Under the pieces are notes generated by a model. The model ran no database searches. It was not told the DNA's origin and worked only from the letters and a program-made list of their open reading frames with translations. Positions 46,421-57,535 of a DNA stretch of 64,000 bases are shown here, piece by piece; position 1 is the first letter of the stretch; every line of letters starts with the position of its first letter. The position numbers were made by a program, and so were the translations under genes. Source of the stretch: Nitrobacter sp. NHB1. GTDB taxonomy: Bacteria; Pseudomonadota; Alphaproteobacteria; Rhizobiales; Xanthobacteraceae. The stretch spans positions 2,146,001-2,210,000 of the forward strand of contig NZ_JBAMDA010000001.1 of assembly GCF_036964665.1 (NCBI RefSeq), written 5' to 3'.

Positions 46421-47104
46421 CTAGCTGCGCTCGTCCTTGCGGGGGAATGAGCCGAACAGAACCTTTTTGAAGTCGCGCACGCCGGTTGAAATTCGGGACC
46501 AACCGCAGGTCGAGAAAAAATCTTCCTTGCAGTGACTGGCAATCTTCGGGCGCGGGCGCGGAAGTACAGCTACACGCCTTTCGGCCATTTTCGGCGCTGT
46601 CGTCAGCCTGACATTGCCGGAGCCGGCGTTGGGCTTGACCGCGGCCTTGGCCTGCTCGACCTGCTGCCGCTTCCGAAAAAACGCCGCCGCGATGATGCCG
46701 CGCCGCTGGTCCTTGAGATAAGCGGCATACTGCTCATCGATATGCTTCTGCTCTTCCGCCGTCGGGTTCGGACCTGCGATGTCGAAATGCCGGTTCTGCA
46801 TGAAGTCGTAATAGGTGTAGCCGCCGCTGGGCTTGCGCCGGCCGGCGAATTTGGCCTCGCATGTCGTAATCTGCTTGTCCTTGTCCTCCGCGGACGTCGC
46901 ATTTTTTTTCGCACGCGCAGCGCAATCCTCGAAGTCAACTGGCGTGCGCGACCACCATCCCGCGTCCGCTTCCACGGAGACCAGCACCAAGCCGCAAACG
47001 ATTGCCAAACCTGATAGAAGCCTTCTCGTGCCAGCCACCGCCAACAACCCCGTCCATCGCTCTCCCGATCGACCGATTCTCAGGAAATATCGCTGCCTTG
47101 TCAC
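46421..47104 (-). CDS. Exported protein of unknown function
   Basis: A 227-residue precursor with a long positively charged N-terminus and a signal anchor or signal peptide (LLSGLAIVCGLVLVSVEADAG). The mature part begins WWSRTPVDFEDCAARAKKNA and holds several cysteines (FEDCAARA, ITTCEAKF, HCKEDFFSTCGW), a GGYTYYDFMQNRHFDI segment and a basic Pro/Arg-rich region. I do not recognise a named family. Gene order next to DUF2794 suggests a conserved resident gene of this bacterial group. The true start may be internal. Confidence 0.65.
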   Translation of the reverse strand: MTRQRYFLRIGRSGERWTGLLAVAGTRRLLSGLAIVCGLVLVSVEADAGWWSRTPVDFEDCAARAKKNATSAEDKDKQITTCEAKFAGRRKPSGGYTYYDFMQNRHFDIAGPNPTAEEQKHIDEQYAAYLKDQRRGIIAAAFFRKRQQVEQAKAAVKPNAGSGNVRLTTAPKMAERRVAVLPRPRPKIASHCKEDFFSTCGWSRISTGVRDFKKVLFGSFPRKDERS

Positions 47105-47165
47105 CCCCGGATCGAGGTTATCCCGCTTTTGCTTTCGGCCGACGGCGGGTCAGACCGACGCTGCG

Positions 47166-47537
47166 TCAGACCAGCGCCAGCTTGCGGTCGATGACAAGCA
47201 GGACGCGGTCGAGTTCGTGGCCACGCCGCAGGACCAGGCCGCTTGCCGAAATCACGCTATAGGCGCCCTGCTTGCGCGCCAGCCGCGGATCTTTCTCGAT
47301 GCGGTAGATCGGAACTTCCGAGGCGCGGCGGAAGATCGAGAACACCGCACGGTCCTTGAGGAAATCGATGGCATAATCTCGCCACTCGCCATTGGTGACC
47401 ATGCGTCCATAAAGATTGAGGATGTGATTGAGTTCGAGGCGGGTGAACGTTACGCGGCCTGGAACGGGGAGCGCGGCGGGACTGCGATCCGCCGCGCGGC
47501 TCTCGCTTGGATCAACGTCGCCCGATAGCGAACTCAT
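47166..47537 (-). CDS. DUF2794 family protein
   Basis: A 123-residue cytoplasmic protein with the DUF2794 core VTFTRLELNHILNLYGRMV, GEWRDYAIDFLKD, PIYRIEKDPRLARKQGAYSV and GHELDRVLLVIDRKLALV. The family is small, widespread in alphaproteobacteria and of unknown function. The first 25 residues (SSLSGDVDPSESRAADRSP) look unstructured. The gene lies 61 bp downstream of nothing on its strand except the small-RNA region; its promoter must be in 47538-47700, where a nested type-A repeat also sits. Confidence 0.82.
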   Translation of the reverse strand: MSSLSGDVDPSESRAADRSPAALPVPGRVTFTRLELNHILNLYGRMVTNGEWRDYAIDFLKDRAVFSIFRRASEVPIYRIEKDPRLARKQGAYSVISASGLVLRRGHELDRVLLVIDRKLALV

Positions 47538-47617
47538 CGGCGCCTCCTGTCATGTCGACGACATGATCGCGCCGGATACGCCTCGCCGCAAGAGGGCTTG
47601 AGTGTTCCGAGAGGCCC

Positions 47618-47694
47618 TGACGCGTTTTCATCACGCGAACCGATACTCAGCCTTGGGTCAAGCCCGAGGACATGCTTCGCTCGAAAACGCTGTA
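47618..47694. repeat. Type-A repeat remnant with a second repeat nested in it
   Basis: The 3' half of a type-A element (TGACGCGTTTTCATCACGCGAACCG...CTTCGCTCGAAAACGCTGTA) is interrupted after CCGATAC by CTTGGGTCAAGCCCGAGG, a GTCAAGCCCG-type palindrome of the kind at 36037 and 57480. Confidence 0.7.
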
Positions 47695-47816
47695 GCTGCG
47701 TCAGAACGCCGCGATCAAAACAGTGCCGTAACACGAACGTTAGTCAAAATCATAATGCAGCCCAATTTCCGTCAAGCAACCGCCCTGCTGGATTGCGAGA
47801 TAGCAGACACTGCGAT

Positions 47817-47942
47817 GGCCCGGTCCTTTCGGTACCGGATCCTCAGCCCCCAGCCCCCCGGGGCCATCAGGATCGGGCCTATTCGCAGGGAACTAAAGCC
47901 CAAGACCGCTCGGGACCGGCGAAAGCTGGTCCTTTTTCTTTT
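47817..47942 (+). ncRNA. Candidate structured small RNA with its own terminator
   Basis: GGCCCGGTCCT at 47817-47827 pairs with AGGATCGGGCC at 47869-47879 over 11 bp including one G-U, enclosing further GC-rich hairpins (CGGTACCG, CCCCGGGG). A single-stranded stretch follows (ATTCGCAGGGAACTAAAG), and then a textbook terminator. No gene on the plus strand precedes the terminator for more than 1.6 kb, so the transcript must start locally. The 5' end is not fixed and could be 20-30 bases earlier. I do not recognise it as 6S, SRP, RNase P or tmRNA. Confidence 0.55.
47913..47942 (+). terminator. Rho-independent terminator of the candidate small RNA
   Basis: GGACCGGC-GAAA-GCTGGTCC (one G-U pair, GAAA tetraloop), followed by TTTTTCTTTT. 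It is one of the strongest terminators in the window, on the plus strand, between two minus-strand genes. Confidence 0.85.
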
Positions 47943-48073
47943 GCGAGACATTCCCTCTTTGGAGGGAGCCGCCGGTGGTCGATTCGCGCATCGGGTCTGC
48001 GTCATCCTCGCAAACGCGTTGCACCCGTCGGACAAGAACATCCCGAAATGACGATCCGAAAAGTTGAGAACGA

Positions 48074-48829
48074 TCAGCGCAGCGAGGTATAGGCCGCACC
48101 GAGCATCAGACCAGGCCTGTCGCGATTGCCATCCTGAACGTAGACGATCGCGGCATCGACGCCATTTTGCGCGATATTCTCCATCGGCACCGCCCAGGTA
48201 CCGGCCTTGCCGGTCCAGTCGCCGACCTTGAGCCAGCTTCGAACGACGTTGTGGTAGGTCACTTCGCGGCCGCCGTTCTCACCGCGCCCGATCGCGATCG
48301 GCACGGCCTTCGAGATCGCACATATCCAGATTTCGCCGTGATCGGTGGGATGATTGGCGCTGGCGGACGCAACCGACACATTGAGCTGCCGTCCCGACAC
48401 CGCCATCGAGACCGGCACCGACATCACGTCGTCGTTCTTCTTGGTATCGCGGACCGCCTTGTCGATGGCCGCACGATCGCTGCCGATCACATGGGCCGAT
48501 CCGTTGACGATCACCTGCGGCGTGTAGACGTCACGGTCGCCGCGCATCTGCGAATAAGCCTTCTGGCGCGCGGTGAAGCGGTTGTCGGCCAGCGTATCCT
48601 TCCAGCCGAGATAGTCCCAGTAATCGATCGGCATGCTCAGCGCGACAATCGAGGGATCCCTGGAGAGGTCGCCAAGAATCTTGTCGGCCGCCGGGCACGA
48701 TGAGCAGCCCTGCGACGTGAACAGTTCAACCACCGCGCGCGGACCGGCCTTGGCGGGAGCAACGACCGCAACGAACGCGCAAACGCTGAGCGCGCCGAAC
48801 AGGCGCGACAAACAACCATGAGTCATCAT
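48074..48829 (-). CDS. DUF1223 thioredoxin-fold exported protein
   Basis: A 251-252-residue precursor with a signal peptide (CLSRLFGALSVCAFVAVVAPAKA). The mature part starts AVVELFTSQGCSSCPAADKIL, a CxxC thioredoxin-like active site, and continues YWDYLGWKDTLADNRFTARQ and YTPQVIVNG, the DUF1223 pattern. It is probably periplasmic and redox-active; the partner is unknown. Two adjacent ATG codons (48829 and 48826) are possible starts and the ribosome site is weak. An upstream frame to 48940 has no conserved sequence. Confidence 0.8.
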   Translation of the reverse strand: MMTHGCLSRLFGALSVCAFVAVVAPAKAGPRAVVELFTSQGCSSCPAADKILGDLSRDPSIVALSMPIDYWDYLGWKDTLADNRFTARQKAYSQMRGDRDVYTPQVIVNGSAHVIGSDRAAIDKAVRDTKKNDDVMSVPVSMAVSGRQLNVSVASASANHPTDHGEIWICAISKAVPIAIGRGENGGREVTYHNVVRSWLKVGDWTGKAGTWAVPMENIAQNGVDAAIVYVQDGNRDRPGLMLGAAYTSLR

Positions 48830-49138
48830 CAAGGCCACATCGAAACCGCGGCACAACGTGTGCCGGCGCCATGAAGGGAAACATACCTCCGAACGCGAGG
48901 AACCGGCATTTTCATAAGCCGCCTTCCGCTGACCCGCCACTCAATTCGCGGTGAGGCCATCGCGAGGCTGGAGGAGTGGATTTGATAGTCGCTACCCTCT
49001 CGACCGCGGTTTCCGGATGCGAATGTCAAATCCAAAACTCCACTAGCAACTTTATGTTTGCTGATGGTCCTCTTGATTCCGGCATTCGCCAAAACACTCG
49101 CTGGAGCGGGATGCGAATGCTGGAATCGGACCACCAAG
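48830..49138. repeat. Intergenic region with GGAGTGGATTTGA-type repeats
   Basis: From 48971 to 49046 a palindromic unit runs from GAGTGGATTTGA to TCAAATCCAAAACTCCACTA. A second, shorter unit near 49096-49136 (GGAGCGGGATGCGAATGCTGG then CGGACCACC) matches the repeat at 61457-61527. The rest is the leader of the DUF1223 gene. I see no gene. Confidence 0.55.
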
Positions 49139-51856
<2,718 letters not shown>

Positions 51857-52087
51857 GTGAGGAATCCCGATCCAAGAGTTGGGGGGTAGCCGGTCGGGCG
51901 AGCCCTAGAGGTATTAAAACACCGCAGACGAGCCGGGCTCGCGGGGTTTCGTTGCGGGGCAGTTTGTGCTGCATCAAGTTCCGGTTTTATAGAGTCTTTC
52001 CAGATCGTCCGCCACGCCAACAATGCTTGCTCCCCGCCTTTCAGCCATGCACAGAAGCCGTGCGACGGCTCCGCAAACAGGATCATC

Positions 52088-52702
52088 ATGAAACTTTCAG
52101 GGCACGGCTTGCGGTGCGTACGAGGCGGACGGGAGGTGTTTTCCGGCCTCGATGTGGCGGCGGAGTCCGGCCGGGCGGTGGCGATCACCGGGCCCAACGG
52201 CGCCGGGAAAACCTCCCTGCTGCGGCTGCTGGCGGGACTCCTGGCGATGGAGGGCGGGTCGATCGACCTTGAGGGCGGCGATGGCGACCTGACGCTGCCC
52301 GAGCAGGCGCATTACCTTGGCCATCGCGACGCCCTGAAACCCGCGCTCAGCGTCAGCGAAAACCTGTCGTTCTGGCGGGAGTTTCTCGGCGGCGCGTCGC
52401 GCGCATCGGCCCCCGATGCCGCGCAATCGCTCGCGGCGGTCGGGCTCGATCATGTCGCGCATCTGCCGGCCGCCTATCTCTCGGCGGGACAGCGGCGACG
52501 GCTGTCGATCGCGCGGCTGCTGGCGGTGAAGCGCCCGGTCTGGCTGCTGGACGAACCAACCTCGGCGCTCGACGTCGCCGGCCAAGACGCTTTCGCCGCC
52601 ATCATGACCGGCCACCTTGGGGGCGGCGGCATCATTCTGGCTGCGACACACACGCCGCTGGGCATCGCCGCGCGGGAACTGCGGATCGGGGGGACGACGT
52701 GA
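52088..52702 (+). CDS. ccmA: Cytochrome c biogenesis ABC ATPase CcmA
   Basis: ATP-binding subunit of the CcmABCD complex that releases holo-CcmE in system I cytochrome c maturation. The 204-residue protein has Walker [25 protein letters not shown], the CcmA-type signature [15 protein letters not shown], Walker [12 protein letters not shown] and ATHTPLGI. The length is standard. ccmB follows after 94 bp, a gap that contains a GC-rich palindrome, so expression of the two may be uncoupled to some degree. Confidence 0.93.
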   Translation: MKLSGHGLRCVRGGREVFSGLDVAAESGRAVAITGPNGAGKTSLLRLLAGLLAMEGGSIDLEGGDGDLTLPEQAHYLGHRDALKPALSVSENLSFWREFLGGASRASAPDAAQSLAAVGLDHVAHLPAAYLSAGQRRRLSIARLLAVKRPVWLLDEPTSALDVAGQDAFAAIMTGHLGGGGIILAATHTPLGIAARELRIGGTT

Positions 52703-52740
52703 GCGTGATTATTTTGGAGATGCCACCCGACGCGATTCTC

Positions 52741-52770
52741 ACCCCTCCCCCCGCGCAGCGGCGGGGAGGG
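52741..52770. repeat. CCCCTCCCCCCGC/GCGGGGAGGG palindrome between ccmA and ccmB
   Basis: ACCCCTCCCCCCGCGCAGCG followed by GCGGGGAGGG forms a strong stem just before ccmB. It is of the same family as the element inside polA. There is no T-run. Confidence 0.7.
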
Positions 52771-52796
52771 CGCGCGCCCTGCTCGGGGAATCCCTC

Positions 52797-53465
52797 ATGA
52801 CCGCGCTCGCCGCACTGGTTCGCCGGGACGTCAGCGTCGCGATGCGCGTCGGCGGCGGCGCGCTGATCGGCGTGCTGTTTTTCCTCACCGTCGTGGTGCT
52901 GATGCCGTTCGCGGTCGGCCCCGACCTCGCGCTCCTCAGAAAACTCGGCCCCGCGATTCTCTGGATCGGCGCGCTGCTTGCAAGCCTGCTGACGCTCGAT
53001 CGCCTGTTCACCGCCGATCACGACGACGGCTCGCTCGATCTGATCGTCATGAGCCGCACACCGCTCGAACTGGCCTGCGCGGCCAAGGCCCTGGCGCACT
53101 GGCTGGCGGCGGGGCTGCCGCTGGTCGCCGCGACGCCGGTGCTGGGGCTGCTGCTCAACCTCGACGCTACCGCGACCGGCGCCGTGGCACTGACGCTGCT
53201 GGCGGGAACGCCGGCGCTCACTTTCACCGGCATGATCGGCGCCGCGCTCGCCGTCGTCCTGCGCCGCGGAGGCCTGTTGCTCTCGGTGCTGGTTCTGCCG
53301 CTGTCGATTCCGGTGCTGATTTTCGGCGTCGCCGCGTCCAATGCCGCGCTATCCGGACCATCGCCGTTCGGCACGCCGTTCTCGATTCTGTGCGCGCTGT
53401 CGCTGGCAAGCCTGGTGATCGGCCCGTTCGCCGCCGCGGCGAGCCTGCGGCATGGGCTGGATTGA
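52797..53465 (+). CDS. ccmB: Haem exporter permease CcmB
   Basis: Inner-membrane subunit of 222 residues with six predicted helices (GGGALIGVLFFLTVVVLMPFAVG in outline, ILWIGALLASLLTLDRLF and others) and the family motif DRLFTADHDDGSLDLIVMSR in outline. ATG 52797 starts the conserved TALAALVRRDVSVAMR sequence; the frame is open further upstream through the palindrome but is not conserved. CcmB pairs with CcmA and CcmC. The ccmC start is downstream of the stop by 94 bp or, with a longer start, overlaps it. Confidence 0.93.
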   Translation: MTALAALVRRDVSVAMRVGGGALIGVLFFLTVVVLMPFAVGPDLALLRKLGPAILWIGALLASLLTLDRLFTADHDDGSLDLIVMSRTPLELACAAKALAHWLAAGLPLVAATPVLGLLLNLDATATGAVALTLLAGTPALTFTGMIGAALAVVLRRGGLLLSVLVLPLSIPVLIFGVAASNAALSGPSPFGTPFSILCALSLASLVIGPFAAAASLRHGLD

Positions 53466-53559
53466 GGCGTCCGATGCGGCCGATCAACTTTTGCTTAACA
53501 GAGAAGCCGGGCTCGAATCCGCATTGCCTGCGATGGCTTCGGCGACTATCAGTGGTGCC

Positions 53560-54291
53560 ATGACTCTGATCGATCTCGCCAATCCCTCCCGATTTCTCGC
53601 GCTCGCCGGCCGGATTCTGCCGTGGCTCGTGGCCGTGACCGTGTTCGTGCTGGCGATCGGTCTGTACCAGTCCGCGACCGCGCCCGACGACTACCAGCAG
53701 GGCGCGACCGTAAAAATCATGTTCATCCACGTTCCGAACGCGTGGCTGTCGATGTTCGTGTGGGGCGTGATGAGCATCGCTGCGCTGGGCACGCTGGTGT
53801 GGCGGCATCCGCTGGCCGACGTCGCGGCCAAGACCGCCGTCCCGATCGGCGCGGCGTTCACATTCCTCGCACTGTTGACGGGATCGCTGTGGGGCCGCCC
53901 GATGTGGGGCACCTACTGGCAGTGGGATGCGCGGCTGACCTCGGTGCTGGTCCTGTTCCTGATGTATCTCGGCCTGATGGCGCTGTGGCGCGCGGTCGAG
54001 GATCCGTCGCGCGCCGCCCGCGCCGCCGCGGTGCTGACGCTGGTCGGCTCGATCAATATTCCGATCATCAAGTTCTCGGTAAACTGGTGGAACACGCTGC
54101 ATCAGCCGGCATCGGTTCTCCGCATGGGCGGCTCAACGCTCGACCGCGCGTTCCTGATTCCGCTGCTGGTGATGGCGATCGGATTCACGCTGCTGTTCCT
54201 GACACTGCATATCGCGGCGATGCGGAATGAAATCCTGCGCCGCCGCGTGCGCACCCTGCAGATGCTGCAAGCCAGCAAGTCGGCGGCGTGA
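53560..54291 (+). CDS. ccmC: Haem-handling protein CcmC
   Basis: A 243-residue integral membrane protein that presents haem to CcmE. It has six helices, the WWD-type signature [21 protein letters not shown] in outline between helices, and the two conserved histidine regions (FIHVPNAW and WWNTLHQP). ATG 53560 begins [15 protein letters not shown]; alternatives at 53533 and 53452 would overlap the end of ccmB. ccmD follows after five bases, so the genes are cotranscribed. Confidence 0.94.
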   Translation: MTLIDLANPSRFLALAGRILPWLVAVTVFVLAIGLYQSATAPDDYQQGATVKIMFIHVPNAWLSMFVWGVMSIAALGTLVWRHPLADVAAKTAVPIGAAFTFLALLTGSLWGRPMWGTYWQWDARLTSVLVLFLMYLGLMALWRAVEDPSRAARAAAVLTLVGSINIPIIKFSVNWWNTLHQPASVLRMGGSTLDRAFLIPLLVMAIGFTLLFLTLHIAAMRNEILRRRVRTLQMLQASKSAA

Positions 54292-54296
54292 CGATC

Positions 54297-54476
54297 ATGA
54301 CGCTCGGTCCCTACGCCTCCTTCATCGTCACGTCCTATGTCGCGGTCGCAGTCGTGGTCGCGGCGCTTGTTATCTGGGTAATCGCTGATTACCGCCGCCA
54401 GAAGGCGCGCCTGCGCGACCTCGAGGCCGCCGGCGCCGTCAGGCGGTCGGGACGCAGCGCTGCGGAGGTCAAATGA
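54297..54476 (+). CDS. ccmD: Haem exporter protein CcmD
   Basis: A 59-residue single-span protein: [26 protein letters not shown] is the membrane helix, followed by the basic [16 protein letters not shown] cytoplasmic tail characteristic of CcmD, which stabilises the CcmABC-CcmE complex. An in-frame GTG at 54288 is a possible earlier start. The stop overlaps ccmG by ATGA. Confidence 0.88.
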   Translation: MTLGPYASFIVTSYVAVAVVVAALVIWVIADYRRQKARLRDLEAAGAVRRSGRSAAEVK

Positions 54477-55063
54477 CCGACCCTGCAATTCCCGCCGCGC
54501 CGAAACGACGCTGGCTGATGGCGCTGCCGCTGGTGCTCTTTGCCGCGCTGGCGCTGCTGTTCTGGTTCCGGCTCGGCGACACCGACATTTCGCGAATCCC
54601 CTCGGCGCTGATCGGCCATGCCGCGCCCAAAACCACGCTGCCGCCACTGTCCGGCCTCGTCGCGGATGGCAAGCCGGTACCGGGCCTCGACCCCGCGGCG
54701 TTGAAGGGCAAGGTCAGTCTGGTCAACGTCTGGGCGTCCTGGTGCGTCCCCTGCCACGGCGAGGCGCCGCTTCTGACCGCACTCGCCAAGGACCGGCGGC
54801 TGCAATTCATCGGCATCAACTACAAGGACGCGCCGGACAACGCCCGTCGGTTCCTCGGCCGCTACGGCAATCCGTACGATATCGTCGGCGTCGACGACAA
54901 CGGCCGCGCCTCGATCGAATGGGGCGTCTACGGCGTGCCCGAGACCTTCCTGGTCGGGCGCGACGGCACTATCGTCTACAAGCTGGTCGGAGCGATCACG
55001 CCCGACAATATCGACGCGGTGCTGAAGCCGGAAATCGACAAGGCGCTGAAGGCGGGCTCCTGA
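54473..55063 (+). CDS. ccmG: Thiol:disulfide interchange protein CcmG (DsbE/CycY)
   Basis: Membrane-anchored periplasmic thioredoxin of 196 residues that keeps apocytochrome c haem-binding cysteines reduced. It has an N-terminal anchor ([19 protein letters not shown]), active site WCVPC at 90-94 in [15 protein letters not shown], and the CcmG-specific [15 protein letters not shown] with the cis-proline. It is the last gene of the cluster; ccmE, ccmF and ccmH are not in the window and must lie elsewhere. Confidence 0.93.
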   Translation: MTDPAIPAAPKRRWLMALPLVLFAALALLFWFRLGDTDISRIPSALIGHAAPKTTLPPLSGLVADGKPVPGLDPAALKGKVSLVNVWASWCVPCHGEAPLLTALAKDRRLQFIGINYKDAPDNARRFLGRYGNPYDIVGVDDNGRASIEWGVYGVPETFLVGRDGTIVYKLVGAITPDNIDAVLKPEIDKALKAGS

Positions 55064-55263
55064 CATCCATCTGCTGTCGTCTCGCGTTGGCAGGGTAGCA
55101 ATGGCCTTGCTTGAACACGCACGCAAGGGGTTATAGGTCCCGGCTTTCGCCGGGACGACTCGCGGAGAGGTCGACGGCCGACCAAATATATTTTGGCGTT
55201 TATCTGCCGTTCATTTGATGGCCTTGCCGCCGCCGCAAATTCGCAGCTAGCCTTTGCGGCGTC

Positions 55264-55375
55264 AGAGCATTTTCCGGCTAAGTGGAATCCGGTCAGCCGC
55301 AAGAAAATGCTCTCAATCGATAATCTACGTGTATTCTGATCGCAAAACCGGTGTCCACTTTTGCGGAATACGCGC
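55264..55375. repeat. Type-B interspersed repeat
   Basis: AGAGCATTTTCCGGCTAAGTGG...AAGAAAATGCTCT, then TGTATTCTGATCGCAAAACC and TTTTGCGGAATACGCG. It is the same element as at 24099-24195 but in the opposite orientation. It lies just upstream of the HhH protein gene. Confidence 0.8.
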
Positions 55376-55404
55376 CAGCACCAGCCCCTGGAGGGAAATT
55401 TTTC

Positions 55405-55767
55405 ATGCGCTATTTCACGCTCGCCTCGATCACCGCCGCCGCGCTTGCGCTCGGCCTGCTCGCCTCCACGCCGTCGATGGCTCAGTCGACCCAGCCCGCC
55501 GCCAAATCCGACAGGATGGCGCCGGCGGGAAAAATGGCGCCCGCCGACAAGATGGCGCCCGCCAAGTCCGACGCGGCCAAACTCGACATCAACACCGCGA
55601 CCAAGGAAGAACTGATGGCGTTCAAAGGCATCGGCGATAAGTATTCCGACAAAATCATTGCCGGCCGTCCCTACGCCAAGAAGGACCAACTTGTCTCGAA
55701 GAAAATCCTGCCCGAAGCGACCTACAAGAAGATCGCCGGCCAGATTATCGCCTCGCAGCCGAAGTAG
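55405..55767 (+). CDS. Exported helix-hairpin-helix (ComEA-like) protein
   Basis: A 120-residue precursor with a signal peptide (MRYFTLASITAAALALGLLAS, cleaved near SMAQ), a low-complexity segment with three DRMAPAGK/DKMAPAK-type repeats (residues about 38-58), and a C-terminal HhH domain (LDINTATKEELMAFKGIGDK, AKKDQLVSKKILPEATYKKI). Such domains bind DNA in ComEA competence proteins, but many exported copies in this group are of unknown role. GGAGGG precedes the ATG. A strong terminator follows. Confidence 0.82.
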   Translation: MRYFTLASITAAALALGLLASTPSMAQSTQPAAKSDRMAPAGKMAPADKMAPAKSDAAKLDINTATKEELMAFKGIGDKYSDKIIAGRPYAKKDQLVSKKILPEATYKKIAGQIIASQPK

Positions 55768-55803
55768 TCATTGCAGTCGTCTTCATAAGGCGGGTCAATA
55801 TCA

Positions 55804-55836
55804 AACGCACCGGCCATCGCCGCCGGTGCGTTTTTT
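55804..55836 (+). terminator. Rho-independent terminator after the HhH gene
   Basis: AACGCACCGGC, loop CATCGC, then GCCGGTGCG and TTTTTT, 37 bp after the stop codon. Confidence 0.85.
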
Positions 55837-56015
55837 CATGCGTTTGAAAGAGCCCGCCCTAACATCACACCAAGGCTCTGATGATGCTGTCCTTACGGCC
55901 GGTGGCTTCTTGCGTAGCGATTTTGGCGCAGCGATTTTGCGGGCCGAGATTCGGCATTGCGGTCCACCACCCCAACCTGTCGGCTTAATCCCGAAAGAGC
56001 CTTGCGAAAGGTTCC

Positions 56016-56390
56016 TTACTTAGCTTTTGTCCACAGCGACTTAATTTTGTTCGGAACACGCGTGAAGGGCAATAAAAATCCCAGCCAGAAAAAAGACAAA
56101 CCGAGCAGCACACCCAAGTTCACGATATCTGATGTATTGGCTAATCCTGTTTGAAGCGTTTGGGTATAAGCAAAAACAAAGTAAACGCAAAACAGCGCGC
56201 TCACGCTTAAAGTCAGAAACCTTTTAGGACGCGGTCTTACGAACCGACCAACAAGTTGACCCGCTTGATATCCAACCATCACTCCAACCGCTGCTATGAG
56301 CCGAAACATTGCGTGCTCTGGAGGCACAAAAAATGCAAAGCTCAAAACAAGCCCGACGACACCAAATATAATAGTCAGCATTAAATTCAT
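56016..56390 (-). CDS. Unknown small membrane protein in AT-rich islet
   Basis: A 124-residue protein with four predicted helices (MLTIIFGVVGLVLSFAFFV, FRLIAAVGVMVGYQAGQLVG, FLTLSVSALFCVYFVFAYT, IVNLGVLLGLSFFWLGFLL) and basic loops. I do not recognise it. It is visibly poorer in GC than its neighbours, with many lysine AAA and isoleucine ATA codons. It is the third gene of a tightly packed minus-strand set (ispZ, the 88-residue gene, the 41-residue gene, then this one), starting three bases after the 41-residue gene's stop. Its product may be horizontally acquired. Confidence 0.6.
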   Translation of the reverse strand: MNLMLTIIFGVVGLVLSFAFFVPPEHAMFRLIAAVGVMVGYQAGQLVGRFVRPRPKRFLTLSVSALFCVYFVFAYTQTLQTGLANTSDIVNLGVLLGLSFFWLGFLLPFTRVPNKIKSLWTKAK

Positions 56391-56393
56391 TAT

Positions 56394-56519
56394 TCATTCT
56401 TTTGCGGGAGCCAACAACGATACGTCACCGGCAAAGATAGACTCCAATTTTCCACGATCAAGCAAAACCAGATCGACAGATACTTTTTGAACCTTCTTCG
56501 CGGTTATTTCAAATTTCAT
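56394..56519 (-). CDS. 41-residue protein of unknown function
   Basis: Encodes [20 protein letters not shown] followed by DRGKLESIFAGDVSLLAPAKE: a beta-strand-like start, no signal peptide and no cysteines. Its ATG overlaps the stop of the upstream 88-residue gene (ATGA), with GGGA about seven bases before it, and its stop is three bases before the membrane-protein start. The overlaps argue that it is translated, although it is very short. No family is recognised. Confidence 0.5.
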   Translation of the reverse strand: MKFEITAKKVQKVSVDLVLLDRGKLESIFAGDVSLLAPAKE

Positions 56520-56782
56520 TGACTATCCCGAAACGACGAGAAAATCTGATTTTTTACGGTATTTCGACTGGAACGCTTGGTTTTGAGGGCTTTGGGCGTC
56601 AGAAGCCTTATAGTCCTCGCGATCCGCTGGCGAAATTCAGGAGTATTCAGAAGTACATGTCCCAATAAACCCAATGGGTTGCTGCGCTGCATAATGTGTG
56701 CAGTCTCGTGCGCCCTCATGGCCGCAAGAACACAAGGCAACACCTGGACCCCATCGGTTTGGGTGAAGCTACTTCCTGACAT
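56516..56782 (-). CDS. 88-residue protein with an HExxH motif, unknown function
   Basis: Starts [20 protein letters not shown] and contains [13 protein letters not shown], an HExxH zinc-protease-like motif at residues 25-29 in a helix. It continues through [21 protein letters not shown] and ends in a basic tail. The motif context (HE-AH--Q) resembles small zincin-like domains, but no third metal ligand is evident, so catalysis is doubtful. The ATG lies within the last codons of ispZ (bases shared 56769-56782), coupling translation; an upstream start at 56809 is also possible. AT content rises within this gene. Confidence 0.5.
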   Translation of the reverse strand: MSGSSFTQTDGVQVLPCVLAAMRAHETAHIMQRSNPLGLLGHVLLNTPEFRQRIARTIRLLTPKALKTKRSSRNTVKNQIFSSFRDSQ

Positions 56783-57368
56783 CGCCCTCGCTGGCATCGC
56801 TGCCCTCAAGCGTGGCAGGCTCCAGATGATAGCGTTTTGTCAGCGGCATCTGCATCATCGCAAATATCATGGTGAGCGGAACCGCTCCGAAAACCTTGAA
56901 ATTGACCCAGAAATCCGTGCTCTGGGTGCGCCAGATGAATTCGTTCAAAATCGCCATGCCGAAAAAGAACAGTGCCCAGCGCAGCGTCAACACCTGCCAG
57001 CCCCGCGGCGTCAGGTTGAACACCTGATCGAACATGATCGCGATGAAGGAGCGGCCAAACAGCAATCCGCCGCCGAGCACGCCGGCGAACAGGGCGTAGA
57101 TGATGGTCGGCTTCACCTTGATGAAGGTCTCGTCGTGTAGCACGAGCGTCAGCGTGCCGAACACGATGACGACGATGCCGGTGACCAGCGCCATCAGCGG
57201 GATATGTCGCGTCACCACATAGGACGCGATCATCGCCGCCACGATCGCCACCATGAACGCAGCCGTTGCGACGAACAGGTTAAACTTCGCGTTGGCGGCA
57301 AAGAACACCAGCAGCGGACCGAGTTCGGTTGCAAGCTTGAACAGCGGGTGCGGTTGTGACTTGTTCAT
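56769..57368 (-). CDS. ispZ: Inner membrane septation protein A homologue (YciB/IspZ)
   Basis: A 199-residue inner-membrane protein with about five to six helices, beginning [20 protein letters not shown], the IspA/YciB family N-terminus, and containing the conserved [20 protein letters not shown] and [19 protein letters not shown] segments. YciB affects septation and envelope synthesis in enterobacteria. In alphaproteobacteria it commonly lies next to ftsY, as here (ftsY upstream, 167 bp away with a palindromic repeat between). The end overlaps the start of the 88-residue gene. Confidence 0.88.
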   Translation of the reverse strand: MNKSQPHPLFKLATELGPLLVFFAANAKFNLFVATAAFMVAIVAAMIASYVVTRHIPLMALVTGIVVIVFGTLTLVLHDETFIKVKPTIIYALFAGVLGGGLLFGRSFIAIMFDQVFNLTPRGWQVLTLRWALFFFGMAILNEFIWRTQSTDFWVNFKVFGAVPLTMIFAMMQMPLTKRYHLEPATLEGSDASEGDVRK

Positions 57369-57479
57369 CTGGGTGATACCGGCTTGCTTCGGGAACTTGC
57401 GTCATGCGCGGGCATAGCCGTTCGAAGAACGGTGTCGCTTCCACTCGCCTGTGACCAGCGCATCCATCCCTCTTCAAAA

Positions 57480-57515
57480 GAAGATGGATTGCCGGGTCAA
57501 GCCCGGCAATGACGC
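57480..57515. repeat. ATTGCCGGGTCAAGCCCGGCAAT palindrome
   Basis: A perfect-stem element between ispZ and ftsY, half of the composite found at 36037-36112. It may end or stabilise the ftsY transcript. Confidence 0.75.
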
Positions 57516-57535
57516 TATTATTGCAACCAATTTCT

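Noticed and set aside
47817..47942. Identity of the candidate RNA as 6S, SRP, RNase P or tmRNA
   Set aside because: It lacks the central bulge of 6S, the GGAA-type SRP tetraloop region, RNase P conserved cores and a tag-peptide frame, and the gene neighbours are not those usual for these RNAs.
47602..48051. A 149-codon plus-strand frame between the DUF2794 and DUF1223 genes
   Set aside because: It reads through a type-A repeat remnant, the candidate structured RNA and its terminator, and shows no protein family; the RNA explanation fits better.
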